Source: DATEEW01 sp035273665 (GTDB lineage: Bacteria > Pseudomonadota > Gammaproteobacteria > Burkholderiales > SG8-39). Taken from it: a DNA stretch of 20,654 nt. Shown here piece after piece: positions 14,442-20,654 of the stretch; the first letter of the stretch is position 1; the number at the start of each line of letters is the position of its first letter. The stretch is from positions 1-20,654 of the forward strand of contig DATEOW010000099.1 of NCBI GenBank assembly GCA_035273665.1. Direction: 5' to 3'. A program made the position numbers and the translations under genes. The notes under the pieces were generated by a model. The model did not search any database, was not told the DNA's origin, and worked only from the letters and a program-made list of their open reading frames with translations.

Positions 14442-17400
14442 ATGAAGCGCACCCAGGAACCAGGATTGGTCAACATCAGCATAGAACGGTCTGCCGCAAA
14501 AACGCGAGCGCAAGAGCGGTTGGCACGTTGGCGCGAACAGCGCTGGTATCGCTGGCTGCGCCGCACCGGCTGGGTGTTGGTCGGCCTGTACTTTATCGCC
14601 GCGCTAGGCATTCTGGCTGTGCGATTTCTCGTCATTCCGGAAATTCATGAATATCGCGAGGACATCGCCGCCGCCGCATCCCAGGCGACAGGTCTTCGGG
14701 TAAGCATCGACGCGGTGAGCGCAGACTGGCATGCGCTGCATCCGCGCGTTCAGATGCAAGGCGTGCGTATTTACGACAAAGAAAATCGGGAAGTGCTTGC
14801 ATTGCCCCAAGTCCGTGCCGTGATCGCATGGCGATCCGTCTTCCTCCGCTTTATGCATTTTCGCAGTCTCGAACTAGATGGGCTCGACGTCGCTGTGCGG
14901 CGCTCCGTGGACGGGAAGATCTACATTGCCGGCCTGGACGCGACGGACCATACGGATACGAGAATCGGCGATTGGGTGCTGGAGCAGGGGAATATCTATC
15001 TGCATCAAGCACAAATCACCTGGACGGATGAAAAGCGCAATGCGCCGCCTTTGCATCTGCGCGAGCTCGACCTGTTATTGACGAATGAGGGAAATCATCA
15101 TCGCTTTGCGATCAGTGCAAAGCCGCCCGCCGAGTTCGCATCCACGATCGACTTGCGCGGTGACCTGCAAGGCAAAAGCGCGGCGCAGTTGCGCGAATGG
15201 AACGGTCGTTTCTACGCCAGTTTCGAATATCTCGATCTTGCAGCTTGGCATCCTTGGATCGATTACCCCTTCGAACTGGGTTCCGGGCGTGGCGCCTTGC
15301 GCATGTGGCTGGGTTTTGCGCAGGACCGGCTGGTGGAGGCGCACGCCCAAGTTGCGCTCGCGGATGTTTCAGCGCGCTTCGCCAAGCAACTGCCCCGTTT
15401 CGAACTGCAGACGGTTCAAGGAGAAGTTGGGGCCCAAGAAAAGCATTTAGGCTTTTCCATTGTCGGTATCGGCAAGCCGGATCTCGCTTATGACGCGTAT
15501 GCGAAGGGATTGACGCTTGTTTCGCGGGACGGCGTAAAGGTCGCGCCTTCTGACTTTAACGCGCGTTATGAGCCTGCGGACGATGCGGAGGAGGAGCGGG
15601 GACAGCTGCGCGCAAACGCCCTCAGCCTGCAACCCTTGGCGAATCTGAGCGAGTATCTGCCCTTGCCCCAAAAATTGCGCACGGGGCTGCAAGAGATCGA
15701 CCCCAGAGGCCAACTAGAGGACATTGCCATCGATTGGCAGGGCCCTTTCGATGCGCCGCGCACTTATACCGCGCGAGCACGCTTTCAAAAACTGGGGATG
15801 CAGCCGTTTAGAGGGATCCCCGGTTTCAGCAATCTCGCAGGCTCGGCCGAAGCGACCGAGAAGGGCGGTCGTATCGTCGTCGACGCGCGCGATAGCGAAT
15901 TTGAATATGCGCACGCTTTCCCGGAACCGATCCACGCCGACACGGTTTATGCACGTATCGCCTGGCAGATCGAAGACGGTGCGACGAAGCTGCAGTTAGA
16001 AAAGGTGAGCGCCGCAAACGCCGACGTGACGGCGAATGTGAATGGAACGGTCAATATCTCGCCCGACGGTCATGCGATGGTGGACTTGCAAGGCACGGGG
16101 GACCGTATCCGCGCTGCAGCGATGTATCGTTATATTCCTTATCTCGGTGAAGCGACCACAACGTGGATTCGCGAATCGCTCCCAGCCGGTATGGCCACCG
16201 CGATGAAATTCAGAATGAAGGGCGCCGGCAAAGATTTCCCCTACCCAGATCCGAAGACAGGTCAGTTCAAGCTCAGCGCTCAATTGAACGACATGCGCTT
16301 GCTTATCGGTGAGGGATGGCCTGCAATCGAAAAAATAGACGGCGATATCGCCTTCGATGGACCAGGAATGACCGTTCGTTCATCGCAAGCGCAATTGATG
16401 GGCGCAAAGCTTATCGATGTACGTGCACGAATCGGCGATCTATTTCACCATCAACCCGTATTGCAAGCCGAAGGCGATGCGGAGGCACCGACCAATGAGT
16501 TCTTGAAGTTCGTTGCGAATAGTCCAGTCAAGGAAATGATTGGTGGCTTCAGCGAAGACTGGACCGCATCGGGCAATGGCAAATTGCATCTGGCGCTTGA
16601 TATGAACCTCGCAACAAACAACGCGTCGTTGCGCGGCAATTATGAAATGTTCAACAACAGTCTCGCGCTGGGCGCTGCCATAGCGCGCGATGCAACGATT
16701 ACCAAGATAAATGGCGCTTTCGACTTCACCGAGAAAAGCGCACACAGCAAAGGAATTCGGGGCCATTTTTTGGGTGGGCCCATCAACTTACAAATCGCCA
16801 CCCAGCAAGAGGCGATTGTTCTTGCGGGGCAAGGCAGCGCGGACGTGTCTGGTGTTGTGCGCATGACCGACACAGCCATCGCCGATCGCGTGCGGGGCAT
16901 GATGCCGTATCGATTGATGATCAATACCAAACAGAAGGCGTTGGCAATCGAGTCGAGCCTGCAAGGCGTGAGCATCGATTTGCCGGCCCCGCTTGGAAAA
17001 TCGGCGCAGGAAGTATTGCCGTTGCGCGTAGAACGCACTTTAAACACTGCGGATCGGCAAAATCTCAATGCGACGCTGGGTAAAGTGCTGCAAGTGCAAT
17101 CGGTATTACGCAAAGACGGGACGCGCTATGTGCTGGATCGCGCTGGCGTCACAGTCGGCGATATGCCGCTTGCCAAGCCGGACGGGCCTTATGTTGCTTT
17201 TGCCGGCCGTTTCGATACGTTGGATCTCGACCAAGCGCTCGCCTTGACCGCGACTAGGCCAGGGGCAGCGACGGCGCCCTCAGGGCCCTCATTAGGGACG
17301 GTCGACCTGAAGGCAAACACCTTGATGACCTCTGGGCGCGTTTTCAACGATGTGAATCTGCGCGCACAACTACGAGGAAATACGTGGCGAGCGGATGTTA

Positions 17401-18383
17401 ACGCGCGCCAGCTTGCCGGTGAGGTTTTGTGGCTACCCGAGGGGGCGGGGCTCGTCCGTGCGCGCTTGCAATACTTGATCAATCCGGAGCAGCCGACGTC
17501 CTCCCCCAAACACGCCAATACCATTAAGCAGTTGCCTGCGCTCGATATCATCGCCGATAGCTACACGGTGGATGATCACAATCTGGGCCGCCTCGAATTG
17601 CAAGCGGTGAATGAGCCGGGACTATGGCGTATACAGCGCGCGTCGATCAGTGCGCCGGAAGGGGTGGCTAGTGTGAGCGGCACTTGGCGCACCGCCAGCG
17701 AAAAAAATCCGGAACGCACCAATCTCGACGTCGACCTGCAAATCAACGATATCGGGCGTTACTTGAGTCGGCTGGGCTACATCGAAACCATGTCGCGCGG
17801 CGAAGGCAGCTTGAAAGGGCAAGTGAGCTGGCAAGGGCCGCCTTTCGCGCTGGACTTCGGCAGTCTGCAAGGAGAGATTGCTCTCGATGCGCGTAATGGT
17901 CAGTTCGTGAAACTCAAACCGGGAATTGGCAAGCTGCTTGGCGTATTAAGCTTGCAATCGCTGCCACGCCGTCTGGTCTTGGATTTCCGCGACGTGTTTA
18001 GTGAGGGCTTTGCCTTCGACCGCATTGAAGGCAATGCCACCATTGCGAACGGCATTATGACGACCAAGGATTTGAGCATGAGCGGCACCTCCGCGAGTGT
18101 CTCGATAAGCGGCAGCGCCGATTTGCAGCGGGAGACGCAAGAGCTGCACGTACGCGTCATTCCGACAGTCGGCGATAGCGTGGCGACCGCGGCAGGATTG
18201 GCTTTGCTGAATCCGCTTGTGGGTGTGGGCGCCTTCCTGACCCAGCGTCTATTTCGGGACCCGATCGGTCAAATGTTCGCGTTTGAATATGCGATCAGCG
18301 GTAGTTGGGAGGATCCGAAAGTAGAAAAGCTCGGTGGCCCACCACAAACCGCGCCGGCGACTGCCGGCGCCGCTGCGCCATGA
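14442..18383 (+). CDS. yhdP: YhdP-family AsmA-like envelope protein
   Basis: This is a very large inner-membrane-anchored periplasmic protein (1313 residues, close to E. coli YhdP at about 1266). In E. coli, YhdP with TamB and YdbH supports phospholipid movement to the outer membrane. An Arg-rich cytoplasmic stretch (17-41) leads into one membrane segment (about 42-66), followed by a long beta-rich region with many alternating hydrophobic strands. The AsmA-like end has GSADLQRETQELHVRVIP and, to about 1284, GLALLNPLVGVGAFLTQRLF, the family hallmark. The tail is Pro/Ala-rich. The ATG at 14442 has no SD and sits behind a hairpin; TTG at 14466 has AGGAA 6 nt upstream and could be the real start, removing 8 residues. 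The TGA overlaps the nitrilase ATG (ATGA). Confidence 0.93.
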   Translation: MKRTQEPGLVNISIERSAAKTRAQERLARWREQRWYRWLRRTGWVLVGLYFIAALGILAVRFLVIPEIHEYREDIAAAASQATGLRVSIDAVSADWHALHPRVQMQGVRIYDKENREVLALPQVRAVIAWRSVFLRFMHFRSLELDGLDVAVRRSVDGKIYIAGLDATDHTDTRIGDWVLEQGNIYLHQAQITWTDEKRNAPPLHLRELDLLLTNEGNHHRFAISAKPPAEFASTIDLRGDLQGKSAAQLREWNGRFYASFEYLDLAAWHPWIDYPFELGSGRGALRMWLGFAQDRLVEAHAQVALADVSARFAKQLPRFELQTVQGEVGAQEKHLGFSIVGIGKPDLAYDAYAKGLTLVSRDGVKVAPSDFNARYEPADDAEEERGQLRANALSLQPLANLSEYLPLPQKLRTGLQEIDPRGQLEDIAIDWQGPFDAPRTYTARARFQKLGMQPFRGIPGFSNLAGSAEATEKGGRIVVDARDSEFEYAHAFPEPIHADTVYARIAWQIEDGATKLQLEKVSAANADVTANVNGTVNISPDGHAMVDLQGTGDRIRAAAMYRYIPYLGEATTTWIRESLPAGMATAMKFRMKGAGKDFPYPDPKTGQFKLSAQLNDMRLLIGEGWPAIEKIDGDIAFDGPGMTVRSSQAQLMGAKLIDVRARIGDLFHHQPVLQAEGDAEAPTNEFLKFVANSPVKEMIGGFSEDWTASGNGKLHLALDMNLATNNASLRGNYEMFNNSLALGAAIARDATITKINGAFDFTEKSAHSKGIRGHFLGGPINLQIATQQEAIVLAGQGSADVSGVVRMTDTAIADRVRGMMPYRLMINTKQKALAIESSLQGVSIDLPAPLGKSAQEVLPLRVERTLNTADRQNLNATLGKVLQVQSVLRKDGTRYVLDRAGVTVGDMPLAKPDGPYVAFAGRFDTLDLDQALALTATRPGAATAPSGPSLGTVDLKANTLMTSGRVFNDVNLRAQLRGNTWRADVNARQLAGEVLWLPEGAGLVRARLQYLINPEQPTSSPKHANTIKQLPALDIIADSYTVDDHNLGRLELQAVNEPGLWRIQRASISAPEGVASVSGTWRTASEKNPERTNLDVDLQINDIGRYLSRLGYIETMSRGEGSLKGQVSWQGPPFALDFGSLQGEIALDARNGQFVKLKPGIGKLLGVLSLQSLPRRLVLDFRDVFSEGFAFDRIEGNATIANGIMTTKDLSMSGTSASVSISGSADLQRETQELHVRVIPTVGDSVATAAGLALLNPLVGVGAFLTQRLFRDPIGQMFAFEYAISGSWEDPKVEKLGGPPQTAPATAGAAAP

Positions 18384-19186
18384 GCGGCCTGTTCAAGGCA
18401 GCTGCAATTCAAATGGTCAGCGGCCCTTCGGTGCAAGAGAATTTATCCATGGCTGCAAGCTTGATCGCCGATGCGGTCGCGCAAGGGGCAAACGTCGTCG
18501 CTCTGCCGGAATATTTCTGTTTGATGGGAATGACCGAAAGCGACAAGGTCGCCGTGCGCGAAGCGCCAGGCGAGGGACCCATTCAGGATTTTCTTGCGGA
18601 GACCGCGGCGAAACACGCTATTTGGTTACTGGGCGGTACGATCCCGCTTGCCTGTCCCGATGCAGATCGCGTGCGAAACAGCTTGCTTGTCTATGACGAT
18701 CAGGGTCAGTGCGTGGCGCGTTATGACAAGATCCATTTGTTTGGATTCGACAATGGCGTCGAAGTGTACCGGGAGTCCAACACGATCGAAGCGGGCGACA
18801 AGCCGGTTGCGGTGCACAGTCCCTATGGGCGCATCGGCTTATCGATCTGCTATGACCTGCGTTTTCCGGAACTGTATCGATCGCTTTTGCCGGTCGAGAT
18901 GATTGTCGTGCCTTCGGCTTTTACCGCCACGACGGGTCAGGCCCATTGGGACACGCTGGTACGAGCGCGTGCGGTGGAGAATCTAGCCTATGTCATCGCG
19001 CCGGCACAAGGCGGCGTTCACGCCAACGGTCGGCGTACGCACGGGCATTCCATGATTGTTGATCCGTGGGGGCGTATCCTCGGCGAATTGCCCGAAGGTG
19101 AGGGCGTTGTCGTCGCCGAAATCGACCCCACTTACCAAGCTCGTGTCCGCACAAGTCTACCCGCGCTCGAGCATCGGGTTATCTGA
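18380..19186 (+). CDS. Nitrilase-superfamily amidase, Nit1/deaminated-glutathione amidase type
   Basis: This is a 268-residue carbon-nitrogen hydrolase with the complete catalytic triad: E44 (LPEYF), K117 (RYDKIHLF) and C157 (SICYDLRFPELYR). The C-terminal block GRRTHGHSMIVDPWGRI (217-233) and the short length fit the Nit1/NitFhit branch. Members tested elsewhere hydrolyse deaminated glutathione, a by-product of transaminases acting on glutathione; that activity here is inference. The ATG at 18380 overlaps the yhdP stop by 4 nt, implying coupling; longer in-frame starts (18305 on) run inside yhdP. Ten base pairs separate it from tldD. Confidence 0.92.
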   Translation: MSGLFKAAAIQMVSGPSVQENLSMAASLIADAVAQGANVVALPEYFCLMGMTESDKVAVREAPGEGPIQDFLAETAAKHAIWLLGGTIPLACPDADRVRNSLLVYDDQGQCVARYDKIHLFGFDNGVEVYRESNTIEAGDKPVAVHSPYGRIGLSICYDLRFPELYRSLLPVEMIVVPSAFTATTGQAHWDTLVRARAVENLAYVIAPAQGGVHANGRRTHGHSMIVDPWGRILGELPEGEGVVVAEIDPTYQARVRTSLPALEHRVI

Positions 19187-19196
19187 AGGATTTTTT

Positions 19197-20642
19197 ATGC
19201 AAACCGATCGCAACACTCTGCAAGCCGCTGCGCATACCCTGCTTCAACCTTATGACCTCGGCGACAAGCAGCTCGCCCAAGTATTCGGGCGTCTCATGCA
19301 GCACGAGGTCGACTATGCCGACCTCTATTTCCAATACAGCCGCAGCGAGGGTTGGTCGCTCGAAGAAGGTATCGTCAAGTCGGGTAGCTTCAATATCGAT
19401 CAGGGTGTCGGCGTGCGAGCCATCAGCGGTGAGAAAACCGCATTCGCTTATTCGGACGAGATTAGTCTGCCCGCCCTAGAAGAGGCAGCCAATGCGACGC
19501 GGGCAATCGCACGAGCAGGTGGGGACGGCCGCATGCCTGCCGTGCGACGTGGAGACACATTGGCGCTTTATCACGCCAACGATCCCATCTCGTCTTTGCC
19601 GGCCACGGAAAAAGTGAAGCTCCTGGAGCGGTTGGAAAAACTGTGCCGGGCCAGAGATCCGCGCGTGGTGCAAGTGATGGCGAGCCTCGGCGGTGTATAT
19701 GAAGTCATTCTTATCGCCCGAAGCGACGGTGTCATGGCGGCAGATGTGCGCCCACTGGTTCGCCTATCGGTGCAAGTCATCGCAGAGCAAAACGGTCGGC
19801 GCGAGCAGGGCAGCTCAGGTGGCGGTGGACGCGTCGATTACGCTTTTTTCACCGACGCGGTATTGGAGGACTACGCTCAGCGTGCGGTAGACCAAGCCTT
19901 ACTTAACTTGGAAGCACGGCCAGCCCCCGCGGGCACCATGACGGTGGTTCTCGGCGCAGGCTGGCCCGGAATCCTACTGCACGAGGCGATCGGTCATGGC
20001 CTTGAGGGCGATTTCAACCGCAAAGGGTCTTCAGCATTTTCGGGCCGCATCGGTGAACGCGTTGCGGCACCTGGGGTGACCGTTGTGGATGACGGCACGC
20101 TGCCGAACCGACGCGGGTCCCTCAACATCGATGATGAAGGCAACCGCACCCAGTGCACGACCTTGATCGAAGACGGCATTCTGCGCGGCTACATCCAGGA
20201 CAGCCTGAACGCGCGTTTGATGAAGCAAAAAACCACAGGCAATGGGCGTCGAGAATCCTACGCGCACAACGTCATGCCTCGTATGACGAATACGATCATG
20301 CTCAACGGCGACAAGGAACCGGCGGATATCATCAAATCGGTGAAGTCCGGCTTGTATGCCGTCAACTTTGCGGGCGGCCAAGTGGATATCACGAGCGGCA
20401 AGTTCGTCTTCGCTGCGTCCGAGGCCTACATGATCGAGAACGGCAAAATCAGCTATCCGGTCAAAGGGGCGACCCTCATTGGCAACGGCCCCGATGCGCT
20501 CACCCGCGTATCAATGATCGGCAACGACATGGCACTCGATAGTGGCGTGGGGACTTGCGGTAAGGAAGGTCAGAGCGTCCCCGTGGGCGTCGGGCAACCG
20601 ACGTTGCGATTGGACGGGTTGACGGTAGGCGGCACTGCTTGA
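19197..20642 (+). CDS. tldD: Metalloprotease TldD
   Basis: TldD works with TldE (PmbA) as a heterodimeric zinc peptidase that trims unfolded peptides, including microcin B17 precursor and CcdA in E. coli. The chosen start gives 481 residues, as I recall the exact E. coli length. The zinc motif HEAIGHGLEGD (262-272) is intact, with H262, E263 and H266; C454 in GVGTCGKEGQ is the likely further zinc ligand. The ATG at 19197 has GAAGGA 6 nt upstream; an in-frame start at 19056 would lie inside the nitrilase gene. The partner tldE is not in the window, which is normal. yhdP and tldD are also neighbours in E. coli, so the linkage is old. Confidence 0.96.
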   Translation: MQTDRNTLQAAAHTLLQPYDLGDKQLAQVFGRLMQHEVDYADLYFQYSRSEGWSLEEGIVKSGSFNIDQGVGVRAISGEKTAFAYSDEISLPALEEAANATRAIARAGGDGRMPAVRRGDTLALYHANDPISSLPATEKVKLLERLEKLCRARDPRVVQVMASLGGVYEVILIARSDGVMAADVRPLVRLSVQVIAEQNGRREQGSSGGGGRVDYAFFTDAVLEDYAQRAVDQALLNLEARPAPAGTMTVVLGAGWPGILLHEAIGHGLEGDFNRKGSSAFSGRIGERVAAPGVTVVDDGTLPNRRGSLNIDDEGNRTQCTTLIEDGILRGYIQDSLNARLMKQKTTGNGRRESYAHNVMPRMTNTIMLNGDKEPADIIKSVKSGLYAVNFAGGQVDITSGKFVFAASEAYMIENGKISYPVKGATLIGNGPDALTRVSMIGNDMALDSGVGTCGKEGQSVPVGVGQPTLRLDGLTVGGTA

Positions 20643-20654
20643 TGAGCGCCAATC
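20642..20654 (+). CDS. Possible first codons of the next gene (truncated by window end)
   Basis: ATGAGCGCCAATC begins on the last base of the tldD TGA. A one-base stop/start overlap is typical of an operon continuation. Only four codons (MSAN) are visible, so no product can be proposed. Confidence 0.3.

Noticed and set aside
1..20654. Mobile element, defence island, CRISPR or biosynthetic cluster
   Set aside because: No transposase, integrase, repeat array, nuclease/toxin gene or synthase is seen, and almost every gene is a housekeeping family in a conserved order.

Overview
The window reads as ordinary, gene-dense core chromosome of a betaproteobacterium, by eye about 55-60% GC. The evidence is gene order: glnE - ilvE - small CHCC zinc-finger gene - waaF on the minus strand, divergent from yhdP - nitrilase - tldD on the plus strand, an arrangement I associate from memory with Betaproteobacteria (Nitrosomonadales/Burkholderiales type). 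waaF implies a Gram-negative outer membrane. I could not run a search, so I do not name a genus. I see no rRNA, tRNA, CRISPR array, insertion sequence, phage gene or toxin-antitoxin pair.

Region 1 (1-3485, plus): a 5'-truncated cobA-type uroporphyrinogen-III methyltransferase gene, then nirB and nirD. CobA supplies the siroheme precursor and NirBD uses siroheme to reduce nitrite to ammonium with NADH, so cofactor and enzyme genes are co-linear. No nitrate reductase gene follows directly. Region 2 (3528-5274, plus): a zinc alcohol dehydrogenase, a small cupin, and a DUF6496 protein with a histone-H1-like Lys/Ala tail, each with its own Shine-Dalgarno (SD) sequence.

Region 3 (5432-9087): a minus-strand chemoreceptor with almost no periplasmic loop and a Cache-like domain at its cytoplasmic C-terminus; a 332-bp non-coding stretch; a minus-strand AI-2E-family membrane protein; and, divergent from it, a plus-strand Spy/CpxP-like periplasmic protein. 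The last two share a spacer holding a GTTAC-N5-GTTAC direct repeat and a CAGGAA-TG-TTCCTG inverted repeat. A perfect 15-bp hairpin at 9100-9133 separates the Spy-like gene from the convergent waaF.

Region 4 (9133-14310, minus): glnE, a 224-bp spacer with a tandem repeat, then the tightly overlapping ilvE - zinc finger - waaF. These cover nitrogen control, branched-chain amino acid synthesis and lipopolysaccharide inner core. Region 5 (14442-end, plus): yhdP, a nitrilase and tldD, joined by a 4-nt overlap and a 10-bp gap, then the probable first codons of another gene.

I found no convincing undescribed multi-gene system. The most notable points are the chemoreceptor architecture, the lysine-tailed DUF6496 protein, the paired regulatory-looking repeats before the Spy-like gene, and the tandem repeat before ilvE.
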